From Dethiobacter alkaliphilus (lineage in GTDB: Bacteria > Bacillota > Dethiobacteria > DTU022 > UBA8154), in the NCBI GenBank assembly GCA_016841605.1, contig JAENYV010000007.1:62001-126000 (forward strand): a stretch of 64,000 bases of DNA, given 5' to 3'. Positions 28,540 through 36,941 of this stretch are shown piece after piece. Both the position numbers and the translations under genes were made by a program. Every line of letters starts with the position of its first letter. The stretch's first letter is position 1. The notes below the pieces were generated by a model, which did no database searches, was not told the DNA's origin, and was given only the letters and a program-made list of their open reading frames with translations.

Positions 28540-29019
28540 TTATACTGCTTGTTCTTGATGTTCAGATAGATATTCCCGTCTTTGAATTTCATCCAAAGAT
28601 ACATTAGCTCTTTTTACTAGATCATCCACCAGGTCATCAATGGCTACTGCGAAAACAGCTTGTCCCCGACGAAGTACGTCAAAAACAACTCCTGGATTAT
28701 TACCCAGGATGAAGACTGTTTCTCCGTCTGTAAATAGCGTTAGATCTGACAGCGGCTTTCCTATTTTAAAATCTTTTTCCAATACCTCGATAGCTTTTCT
28801 GACCTTCTGTAAGGAAAGGGCTCTCTGCCGTAATGCAACCACAGTACGAATTTGCACTAGGCTTAAAAAGTTAAATCGGTATTTTTTTTTATAGCCCACT
28901 TCCTCTACGCATGCCGGCACAATGATTCCTGTATCAATCCAATGACGAAGCTGCCTTTCCGTCACACCAGTGATGTTGACTACGGATTGTGTATTGTAAT
29001 AATTTTTGGTGCCAGCCAT
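28540..29019 (-). CDS. MerR-family transcriptional regulator
   Basis: 'YYNTQSVVNITGVTERQLRHWIDTGIIVPACVEEVGYKKKYRFNFLSLVQIRTVVALRQ'. Confidence 0.88.
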   Translation of the reverse strand: MAGTKNYYNTQSVVNITGVTERQLRHWIDTGIIVPACVEEVGYKKKYRFNFLSLVQIRTVVALRQRALSLQKVRKAIEVLEKDFKIGKPLSDLTLFTDGETVFILGNNPGVVFDVLRRGQAVFAVAIDDLVDDLVKRANVSLDEIQRREYLSEHQEQAV

Positions 29020-29211
29020 TTCATTAAACCTCCTTTCATTAATTTATTTAGATGGAACCATCCGTTTCTATGTTACATTATTAGTCCATTTTTGTCAATG
29101 ATTTCTGCTCTTGGAATTTATGTTCTTGTATTAAAATATTACCCGATTTTTTTATGTATTTAACTTTAAAGTTAGAAAGTTTTTGTTGATAGCTGAAAAG
29201 GTTAGGAGCTG

Positions 29212-29239
29212 CCGGGGCCTTCAGGCTCCGGTTTTTTTT
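29212..29239 (+). terminator. Rho-independent terminator
   Basis: CCGGGGCC ttca GGCTCCGG TTTTTTTT. Confidence 0.75.
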
Positions 29240-29287
29240 GTTTTAATGCAGGATTTTCCAACTCTCACGCAGAATTGGACAGGCATT

Positions 29288-29476
29288 ATGAAATGTAATA
29301 TCAAAAAGTATCGGGAAGACAAAGGACTCACGCAAAAACAATTGGCTCAACTCCTTGACACGAATGAAGCCTTGGTCAGTCGATGGGAAAGGGGGCGCCA
29401 ATTCCCGTCCCTTGAAAGCGCCTTAAAGCTGGCCGGTGTTTTTGGCTGCAAAGTAGAGGACTTATTTTCCTTGTAA
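29288..29476 (+). CDS. XRE-family HTH regulator
   Basis: MKCNIKKYREDKGLTQKQLAQLLDTNEALVSRWERGRQFPSLESALKLAGVFGCKVEDLF. Confidence 0.88.
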   Translation: MKCNIKKYREDKGLTQKQLAQLLDTNEALVSRWERGRQFPSLESALKLAGVFGCKVEDLFSL

Positions 29477-29552
29477 AAAAAAGCAAGCACGGACAGGCAA
29501 GTGACAAGCCTCCTGGCGCATATACTTTAATATGCGAAAGGGGGTTTTATTT

Positions 29553-30680
29553 ATGGCCAAGGAAAACAATGCCTTAGCTGAGGCTATAGAAACAATACGC
29601 CACATCTGGATCCACCGCAAAAGCAATACTATCCCTGCGGCCGTTTTTGATACGATTGATGCTCTCTATGGCCGGGAAAACATGAAGCCGCTCATCATTA
29701 AAACCAATAAACTTAAAACTGAATCCGGCTACCATTTTGTAATTAATTTACCGCCAGGCGTCTCTTACCGGGAATTTGCCAAAAAGGAGCACTACTTTGC
29801 CGATTCTACCGGTGGGGCGGTGCAGATTGAGAAGCAAGGCAAAGCCGTTTACCTCACGGTAATGACCGACGAATTGAAGAAATCTTATCCTTATACGTGG
29901 GACTATGCGCCATACGATAAAATGCATCTGCCGGTGCCGTTCGGATACTCTGCCCTGGGTCCCATTGTCCGTGACCTGGCAGATGCTCCGAATCTTATTA
30001 TTGCCGGACACCCAGGCGCTGGAAAAACAGCATTTATACATACGCTAGCCGTGTCGCTGCTTCTGGCCCGGGAGATATGCTTAATCATCATTGATTTAAA
30101 AGTCCTAGAGTTTGACTATCTGAGCGGTCATGGCCTGGTGATTACGGAGTTGGAAAAGGTCAAAGTGGTATTAACGGCTATTAACAAACAGCTCGATATG
30201 CGGCTTCAAGTCCTGCGTCGTGCTGGATGCGTCAAGCTGATAGACTACCGGGGGGATGATATGCCCTTCATCGTTTTAATCATTGATGAACTGGCGGAGA
30301 TGCAGGATGAAGAATGCCAGGAGATGCTTAACCGTATTTTACGCCTGGGTAGGGCCGCGGGGATCTGTGTAGTAGCTGCCACCCAGCGCCCGAGCTCAAC
30401 CCTGTTCAAAAAATTTGGCGATAGTAAAGCCATGTTTGCAGCAACTATGTGTTTCCACGTTCGGGACGAAGTTAACTCCAGGATGCTTCTGGATAACGAC
30501 CGGGCAGCACTCATTCCAGGCAATGTTCCCGGTAGAGCAATATTCCAGTGGGATAAAGAATTAGAAGTCCAAACCATGTATCTCCCGGTACCGGGTGAAG
30601 CGACCAATATTATACGTCACCTTGAAAGACGGGAGGTGAAATGGGTTGATCAACCACGTAAAATGTTACCACCGAGATAA
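29553..30680 (+). CDS. FtsK/SpoIIIE-like DNA translocase ATPase
   Basis: Walker A 'IIAGHPGAGKTAFIHT', Walker B 'FIVLIIDELAEM', 'AGICVVAATQRPS'. Confidence 0.92.
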   Translation: MAKENNALAEAIETIRHIWIHRKSNTIPAAVFDTIDALYGRENMKPLIIKTNKLKTESGYHFVINLPPGVSYREFAKKEHYFADSTGGAVQIEKQGKAVYLTVMTDELKKSYPYTWDYAPYDKMHLPVPFGYSALGPIVRDLADAPNLIIAGHPGAGKTAFIHTLAVSLLLAREICLIIIDLKVLEFDYLSGHGLVITELEKVKVVLTAINKQLDMRLQVLRRAGCVKLIDYRGDDMPFIVLIIDELAEMQDEECQEMLNRILRLGRAAGICVVAATQRPSSTLFKKFGDSKAMFAATMCFHVRDEVNSRMLLDNDRAALIPGNVPGRAIFQWDKELEVQTMYLPVPGEATNIIRHLERREVKWVDQPRKMLPPR

Positions 30681-31311
30681 TGCTATTTCGCAAGCCGTGG
30701 AGCGGCATGGGGTTTTAAATGCAGAACAGGTGGAGTCAATGTTCTTTAATGGGCTCAGTTGCGGTAAGCGTATTGCTCAGCGCAGACTTAAGCGGCTGCA
30801 TGATACAAAGCGTTTAAAGCGCGGCAGGATGACTTTTGACCAGCCATATTATTACTACTTAGGAAAAGCTCCCGGCCAGGTTGAGCACCGCTTGGGTGTT
30901 AATTGGGTGTATATATGGATTATAAAGCAACTAAAGTCCTGGGAAATTCTTCACTCTCTGGAGTATGAAGTTGATTATAAAACATTCAGGATGGATGCCT
31001 TGGTAACAGTTAGAAACAAAGTAACAGGAAAATTAAAGCTCTTCTATATCGAAATGGACCGAAGCGATAACAATTTCAACAAGGTTCAGCAGCTTAATCA
31101 GTTTTACCAGACGAAAAAATATTTATCTGCCTGGTGGGTGGCAACTGCGGATCGTTTTCCAGCTATTATCGTGGCCACAGAAACTGAAAAAAGATACCGG
31201 CACATTCAAACAAAGATAAAAGAGGAGAACGCCGGCGGCCTTGAATTCCAGCTTTACCTTTTATCTGAATTAAGGGAGGAGTGCTTAAGTGGAAGCGTCT
31301 ACAAAGCTTGA
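30646..31311 (+). CDS. Replication-relaxation (Replic_Relax)-like protein
   Basis: N-terminal winged-helix-like region, 'LFYIEMDRSDNNFNKVQQLNQFYQTKKYLSAWWVATADRFPAIIVATETEKRY'. Confidence 0.75.
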   Translation: MINHVKCYHRDNAISQAVERHGVLNAEQVESMFFNGLSCGKRIAQRRLKRLHDTKRLKRGRMTFDQPYYYYLGKAPGQVEHRLGVNWVYIWIIKQLKSWEILHSLEYEVDYKTFRMDALVTVRNKVTGKLKLFYIEMDRSDNNFNKVQQLNQFYQTKKYLSAWWVATADRFPAIIVATETEKRYRHIQTKIKEENAGGLEFQLYLLSELREECLSGSVYKA

Positions 31312-31549
31312 TGTTGTTATCGTTCAGCTGGTCCTGGTGGGAGCTGTAGGGTGGCTTATGTATTACCTTGCCGGAGCTCTGGGCCATAAGCAGCTGGCCG
31401 GAATGGTTAAGGCCACCGCTATTATGGTGATGATTACTATCGGCGGTGGGGCTTTATGGGAGTTTGTTTCCAGTGTGGCCACCAAGGTAAGCGCCATCGC
31501 TGAAGCAATTAATAATGTCACAGATAAAATCTTCTTTTTTGTGAAATAA
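31289..31549 (+). CDS. Small two-TM protein A (pilin/coat-like paralog pair)
   Basis: 'VVIVQLVLVGAVGWLMYYLAGALGHKQLAGMVKATAIMVMITIGGGALWEFV'. Confidence 0.65.
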   Translation: MEASTKLDVVIVQLVLVGAVGWLMYYLAGALGHKQLAGMVKATAIMVMITIGGGALWEFVSSVATKVSAIAEAINNVTDKIFFFVK

Positions 31550-31563
31550 AAGGAGGGTTTAGG

Positions 31564-31818
31564 GTGCAATATTATGCTACTCCGCTTACTGATATTGCCC
31601 TGCAGACATTTGGTATAGGTGGTCCTGCAGTGGTGCTTATCCAGTTAATGCTCATAGGTGTCGTTTCCTGGTTGCTAATGTATATTGTTAATGCTGCAGG
31701 TCAAGGCACAATTGGCAGTATGATCAAAGTTGCAGCAACGTTTATTTGTATTGGAATTATAACGGCGACAGCTTGGAAAACCGTTTTAGCTGTAGCGAAA
31801 ATAGCCGGATTATATTAA
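31564..31818 (+). CDS. Small two-TM protein B, paralog of 31289 CDS
   Basis: 'VVLIQLMLIGVVSWLLMYIVNAAGQGTIGSMIKVAATFICIGIITATAWKTV' aligns to protein A. Confidence 0.65.
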   Translation: MQYYATPLTDIALQTFGIGGPAVVLIQLMLIGVVSWLLMYIVNAAGQGTIGSMIKVAATFICIGIITATAWKTVLAVAKIAGLY

Positions 31819-31824
31819 AAATAC

Positions 31825-32002
31825 TTATACGTTTGCTTATACGCTGGTGTATTCGTTAAGTTATACGTCTAAACGAACAAGAAAGGGCTGAAAAATACGA
31901 TTTTTAACCGTTATTTTTCACGAAGAAGGAGGGAACGAGAGGGAACGACGACTCCAGGCGATGGTCCACAACACCCCCTGCAATCCCGGGGGGTAGATGT
32001 TG
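31825..32002. promoter_or_regulatory. Non-coding region with TTATACG repeats and several hairpins (possible origin/regulatory region)
   Basis: TTATACG at 31825, 31837, 31861; TGAAAAATA/TATTTTTCA (31889/31912); CAACACCCCC...GGGGGG..TGTTG (31969-32002). Confidence 0.4.
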
Positions 32003-32060
32003 GCAACACAGGATTATTATGGTAAGATTTTAAAAATACTAATGAAAAGGGGGTTTTAGT

Positions 32061-32588
32061 ATGGGTCTTTTTGGAAAATCAAAAGTAACATCAGAAGAGA
32101 AGCAAAAACAAAAAGAGGAAAAACAGCAACGTGCTTTAGAAAAACAACAGCAAAAAGAAGAGAAGTTAGAAAAACTAAGAATTAAAACAACTGCTATTTT
32201 TATTGATTATCTTGGCGGCCATCCAGATTTTGAAGTAAGAAAAGCTACTAATGTTATACTTAAATTCTCAGAAGACGGCAGCGCAATACTTATCACGAAT
32301 CTTTTTAATAAAGTTTTAGCAAGCCTTCCAAAAGGAGATATAGTTAATCTTGAACTTGACCGGGCCAGCAAAAGAAGTGCTGGCAAGGCAGCGGCGGGGG
32401 CAATTATTGGCGGAGTACTCACGGGAGGTCTGGGCTTACTTGCAGGGGCTGCTATTGGCGGTCGCAGAAAAGATGATAGTATTATTGTTATGACTGTTAA
32501 GTATGGTCCCGCAGAAGTAGAGCTTTACTTTAAAGATCAGAAGGATACTAAAAAGAAATATGGTCATGTGGCAGGGCTGCTAAAGTAA
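32061..32588 (+). CDS. Hypothetical protein with Gly/Ala-rich hydrophobic segment
   Basis: Good RBS; coiled N-terminus, 'AGAIIGGVLTGGLGLLAGAAIGGRRKDDSIIVMTVKYG'. Confidence 0.6.
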   Translation: MGLFGKSKVTSEEKQKQKEEKQQRALEKQQQKEEKLEKLRIKTTAIFIDYLGGHPDFEVRKATNVILKFSEDGSAILITNLFNKVLASLPKGDIVNLELDRASKRSAGKAAAGAIIGGVLTGGLGLLAGAAIGGRRKDDSIIVMTVKYGPAEVELYFKDQKDTKKKYGHVAGLLK

Positions 32589-32624
32589 ATTTAAAAAAAA
32601 TATTACTACGACGGATAGAAATTT

Positions 32625-32650
32625 AGCCCGTAAAAAACGGGCTTTTTTAT
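32625..32650 (+). terminator. Rho-independent terminator at prophage right end
   Basis: AGCCCGT aaaaa ACGGGCT TTTTT. Confidence 0.75.
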
Positions 32651-32789
32651 TTGCCGTCAAAAATTCGTCAAAAAAATTTTTCGTTTTTATACGTTTATGT
32701 TACTTTACCCCATTTAATAAAATGTAGATGAATGCCGATTTTATGGGATTTATTGTTGTTTGTTCAGTTTCATTCAGGTAGTAAAAAAT

Positions 32790-33203
32790 ATGGGCGTAAA
32801 ACCTTACCTGCTCAATTCTTCCCTTGTGGGGGTTGTCTCGCAACGTTTGATCCGCTTAAATTGTCCCCACTGCCTGGAAAGGGTAAACCCGGGTCCCGCA
32901 GAACTTTCCCTTTTCCAGGAAGCATGGGGAAAGGGGAAAAGAGAGATGCCGTTTTTTACGGAAGGCCGGGGATGTGTGCACTGCAATTATACCGGCTATC
33001 GGGGGCGAACCGCCATCCATGAACTAATGCCTTTAGATGAAACCATACGGGAACTTATTCAGGCATCCTGCAGCGCACAGCAAATTCGTAATTATGCAAT
33101 ATCTCAAGGCATGAAAACCCTGCTGCAGGACGGAATGGAGCGCGCGGCAAAGGGGGAGACGACCTTGCAGGAAGTAATCAGAGGAACCTATTATGGTTTT
33201 TAA
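32790..33203 (+). pseudogene. C-terminal fragment of GspE/PilB-type ATPase, truncated at prophage junction
   Basis: 'MGVKPYLLNSSLVGVVSQRLIRLNCPHCLE...RGCVHCNYTGYRGRTAIHELMPLDETIRELI...LLQDGMERAAKGETTLQEVIR' aligns to the C-terminus of the intact PilB at 42347; no Walker motifs. Confidence 0.88.
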
Positions 33204-33230
33204 CTGCCTAAAAGTCCAAGGTCGGATTTT

Positions 33231-34430
33231 TCATTCCTGGTAATAAACATCCGCCTCCTTCCGGAGTTGCCTGTCAACATGCGGCCCGGCCGGTAAAGAT
33301 GAATCCGCGGATACCCAGATATCCTTACCCTGTACCGCTTCGTTTTGGGTGAAAGTGTTTTCCACCAGCTGAGGTGCAGCTCTTAACCCCACATAGATGG
33401 CTCCTCCGCCTCGCCAGCCTCCCTCATTGGCAATAAAAATATTCTCCCGGAGCAGGGGAGAGGCTTCTAAAAGCACGGCAGCCCCTCCACATTCTCCAGC
33501 TTTGTTCTGTTCAAATTTGTTACCGGTAACTTCCGGTTCTCCGCCCCGGATCATGATTCCTCCGCCCTGATAGAGAGCACTGTTTTCCCGAATCCGGTTT
33601 TCGCAGACCAGGGGCGCGGCGTTCAGCACATATATGCCTCCCCCGTCTTCAGCGCTATTGTCTGTGATAGTATTATCCCGAATCACCGGTTTTGCCCCGA
33701 CGCCGATATAGAAGGCTCCCCCCTCCCAGTGAGCCCGGTTGCCTTTAATGATATTGTTGATGATGGAGGGGGAAGCGTTATTGATATGTACCGCCCCGCC
33801 CCTGTCGGCCTTGCCGGCGGTAATGATGTTGTCTTTAATCAGCGGTGAACTTCCTTCGGCAACGAAAATAACGCATCCGGCAGCAGCTGCTGGTAAAGAG
33901 CCGGGAATTGTTTCATGGGATGCCGACCTCTCATTCGCTAAATCACAACCGGCTATGGTCAGCCCTTGCAGCATAGTCCTGCTGCTTTCTCCCCTTCGAA
34001 AGCAAACCGTTGCCTCGGTACCGTTACCCTGGATAATAGTGGATGCAACGACATCCGGTTTTTGCGGGTCAGTACTGCACAGGGTAACATCTTTACCCAG
34101 AAAATCTATATTTTCACAGTAAACACCAGGTTTAACTATGATCATTTCTCCTGTTTCGGCTCCGACGATGGCTTCTTGAATAGTGGGGAAACAGTCAGGT
34201 ACTGTAATAGACCTGGTTTCCGTATCGCTGTAGATCATCCAAAGAGCGAGCAAAGGACAAAAAATCAAAAGAAAAGAGGTAATAGAAATAAATTTCCAAC
34301 TACATGCCCAAAGGCGGCAGGAGCTCTTTCCTTGTTCGTTCTGCATATCCGCTTCCGCTTTTTGCAGACAGCGTGAACAGTAAAAATCATTATCCTCTAC
34401 ATTACGGCCGCATTTTAAACAATATGGCAT
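33231..34430 (-). CDS. Zinc-ribbon + TM + right-handed beta-helix (DUF1565/NosD-like) protein
   Basis: 'MPYCLKCGRNVEDNDFYCSRCL', TM, then repeated 'NxIxxNxAxxGGGIxI' units. Confidence 0.8.
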   Translation of the reverse strand: MPYCLKCGRNVEDNDFYCSRCLQKAEADMQNEQGKSSCRLWACSWKFISITSFLLIFCPLLALWMIYSDTETRSITVPDCFPTIQEAIVGAETGEMIIVKPGVYCENIDFLGKDVTLCSTDPQKPDVVASTIIQGNGTEATVCFRRGESSRTMLQGLTIAGCDLANERSASHETIPGSLPAAAAGCVIFVAEGSSPLIKDNIITAGKADRGGAVHINNASPSIINNIIKGNRAHWEGGAFYIGVGAKPVIRDNTITDNSAEDGGGIYVLNAAPLVCENRIRENSALYQGGGIMIRGGEPEVTGNKFEQNKAGECGGAAVLLEASPLLRENIFIANEGGWRGGGAIYVGLRAAPQLVENTFTQNEAVQGKDIWVSADSSLPAGPHVDRQLRKEADVYYQE

Positions 34431-34695
34431 ATAATAACTTCAACCTCTTTTCTGAGATCTTTTTTATTTCCCTGTTTCTGCAAAAAATTCCTGCCTAATA
34501 GAACGGCAGGATGGGATGTTTTTCGTTTATAAAGGCTGCTTCCGCCGAAATAATTGTTTAAAAGAAAGTAAAGTTGTCTTCGTATGTAAGAAATTAATTG
34601 TATTAGAAGGAAATAGAAAAAAGTTGTAGAAATAAAATTCTAACTACCTAAATAAGTTCTATATACATCTATATACAAAAAAATGGAGGTTTTTT

Positions 34696-35181
34696 GTGGA
34701 TTTATTGGGAATATTATCCACAGTTCGCAATTTTATTCAACAAAATAAAAGACTAGCCGTTCTTGTCAGTATCCTGTTAATTATCAGTTCAGCAGGTTTA
34801 CTTTTTTATATGGCTGAAAAAGGCAATAAAAATTATCCATCAATAGCTTCTCTACCGGAAAATAACGCCGTAACTTCACCTCAAGATAATATTAATGAAG
34901 CTGATAATGAAGAAGAAGTTGAAGTTTTACCGCAAGATGAGCGGATTGATGAAGAAAATCTCTTGCAGCCCCCTGATCCTTTTGCATCTCCTCCCCAACT
35001 GATGGGAGTTCTTTTGGACGGTGAAGAGGAGGCTTTGGCCATAATTGAAGCTGGAGGTCGGGCCTATATCACAGCTGAGGGGGAAACGGTAGCCGGTCTC
35101 TGGAAAGTTGAAGAAATTTACAGGGATAAAGTTAAAATGGTCTTGGGAGACGACGAAGTAGTTCTTTTTTTAGGCAGGTGA
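34696..35181 (+). CDS. PilP/GspC-like T4P assembly protein
   Basis: N-terminal TM; 'LMGVLLDGEEEALAIIEAGGRAYITAEGETVAGLWKVEEIYRDKVKMVLGDDEVVLFLG'; operon position. Confidence 0.6.
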   Translation: MDLLGILSTVRNFIQQNKRLAVLVSILLIISSAGLLFYMAEKGNKNYPSIASLPENNAVTSPQDNINEADNEEEVEVLPQDERIDEENLLQPPDPFASPPQLMGVLLDGEEEALAIIEAGGRAYITAEGETVAGLWKVEEIYRDKVKMVLGDDEVVLFLGR

Positions 35182-35235
35182 TTTAAGCTGAAAAAAATTT
35201 CGGCAAACATACGGCAAAAATTTATTTTATTAATT

Positions 35236-36900
35236 TTGCTTTTTCTGACGTTGTTTCCCATTTTTCTTTGGACTGCATCCGGAAGCGTTCTAGCTGCCGC
35301 TCAGGAGAATACCGAAGAATTGCCTCTTTATTATACGGTCAAATTGGGCGAAACGGTCTATAGTATCTCCAGGAAACTAGGCGTGGAGAAATCAGAGATT
35401 ATTAGATTAAATAAACTGGGTAACAACATGATCTATGAGGGACAAAAATTGCTGATCAAAGAAGAAATTATGGAGGAGGAAGAAGAAGAAGAGGTCAAGA
35501 AAGAAGAAGTTACGGCGAACAGGATTGCCGCTATAGACAAAGAAAATAATAAACCGGAAGCAGAACCGGAACCGGCCCTACTGTCCAACGAGCAGGAGAG
35601 AACCTCTTCCTTTGTCCTGGATGTGCGTGAGGCTGATCTACGGGATGTGCTTTCCGCACTGGCCATCAGAATGGAGAGGACAATAATTTTCATTGATGAC
35701 CCGGTAAGGGTTACCTTTAGCATTGAAGACGTTACCCCCCAGGTTGCTCTGAGACTGCTTCTGCAAAACGAAGGATTTGATTATCTGGAAGACGACGATT
35801 TCATCCTGGTAGGCACTCCGGATAAGTTAAAAAATGATTACTTCGACCATTTAGCTCTGACCAGGTTTAATTTACAATATATCAGTTCCCCTGATATTAC
35901 CGGCTTACTTGAACAGCTGGGAGTTGATTTGCAAGTATTTTCTATTGAGACGAATCCCCGGACGATCTGGGCTCAGGGGACACCACGGGAACTGGGACAG
36001 CTGCGGGAGATTATCGTTACGCTGGATCGCCCGGAAAATGCCGATCCGGAAACGGCAAGTTCTCTGGAACGCTTTGACCTCCAGTATTTAAATGCCGAAC
36101 TGGTAGGATTAGTAATCGATTATTTTGCTATTTCCGCAAGGGTTATTAGCTTTCCGGCAAATCCGCAGGTTCTTTGGGCCCAGGGGGCACCCGCTGCTTT
36201 GGAACGCCTGAAGGAGTTGATTATTACACTGGACAGACCTGAAAACTCCGGACTCGAAGTAAAGCTATCAATGACACAGTTCAAGTTAAATCATCTCTCT
36301 GCGGAAAAAATTCGGCTTGTTCTCGAGGAAGCAGGTATCCCCGGAGAATATATTATTACGGATGAAACATCCCAGCTTCTGTGGGTTTACGGTTCGCCTC
36401 AATACATAGAAATTGCCCGGGAGATTATTTCCACAATCGATCTCCCGGAAAATTCAGAACAACTGCCGCATATTTTTATTTACCAACTCCAAAACATCAG
36501 CGCTGTTGACGCTTCGGCCAGAATGGATGAAATGGGAATATTTAACGGAGTTAAAACGATGACCTTCAGTTACCCCGAAATTAGCCATGAGTTGCTGGTT
36601 ATCTGTCCTCCCCATTTAACAGAACAGGTCTACAGCGCTCTTGGCCTGCTCGACGAGGCACGCCAGCGGATTCGCATGCCTGTGGACTCCGCCGACAAAA
36701 TGAGCACTCTAGCAGCGAGACGGGAATTACTTTCGCAACTTACCGGCGTTGCCATCAGCAGAATGTTTATCTCAAGCAATCTCTCCGGGGATAGTGAAAA
36801 TCCTTACTATATACTCTGGGTGGAGGAAACGCCCGATAAGATCCAGCAAGTTCGGGATATGGTGGAAATTATTGATTCACCGCGATCCGGACGAGAATAG
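35236..36900 (+). CDS. LysM + secretin N-domain repeat protein lacking secretin barrel
   Basis: LysM 'YTVKLGETVYSISRKLGVEKSEIIRLNKLGNNMIYEGQKLLI'; N0/STN 'LDVREADLRDVLSALAIRMERTIIF'; repeated modules ending 'IWAQGTPRELGQLREIIVTLDRPEN'. Confidence 0.8.
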   Translation: MLFLTLFPIFLWTASGSVLAAAQENTEELPLYYTVKLGETVYSISRKLGVEKSEIIRLNKLGNNMIYEGQKLLIKEEIMEEEEEEEVKKEEVTANRIAAIDKENNKPEAEPEPALLSNEQERTSSFVLDVREADLRDVLSALAIRMERTIIFIDDPVRVTFSIEDVTPQVALRLLLQNEGFDYLEDDDFILVGTPDKLKNDYFDHLALTRFNLQYISSPDITGLLEQLGVDLQVFSIETNPRTIWAQGTPRELGQLREIIVTLDRPENADPETASSLERFDLQYLNAELVGLVIDYFAISARVISFPANPQVLWAQGAPAALERLKELIITLDRPENSGLEVKLSMTQFKLNHLSAEKIRLVLEEAGIPGEYIITDETSQLLWVYGSPQYIEIAREIISTIDLPENSEQLPHIFIYQLQNISAVDASARMDEMGIFNGVKTMTFSYPEISHELLVICPPHLTEQVYSALGLLDEARQRIRMPVDSADKMSTLAARRELLSQLTGVAISRMFISSNLSGDSENPYYILWVEETPDKIQQVRDMVEIIDSPRSGRE

Positions 36901-36941
36901 CTTTTCATGATAGATGATTAGGCTTTTTTAGAAAGGAGTAG

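Larger units (their letters stand above)
1..32789. mobile_element. Right-hand portion of a contractile-tailed (PBSX/Xkd-like) prophage; left end and integrase outside window
   Basis: Continuous order: HNH, terminase, portal, ClpP-like protease, MCP, connectors, sheath, tube, tape measure, Xkd-like baseplate genes, fibres, dam, holin, amidase, accessory genes; ends at a headless GspE/PilB gene. Confidence 0.93.

Noticed and set aside
32732-33022. ORF 32732-33022 spanning the prophage/host junction
   Set aside because: Out of frame with the GspE/PilB fragment, which has clear homology to the intact PilB.
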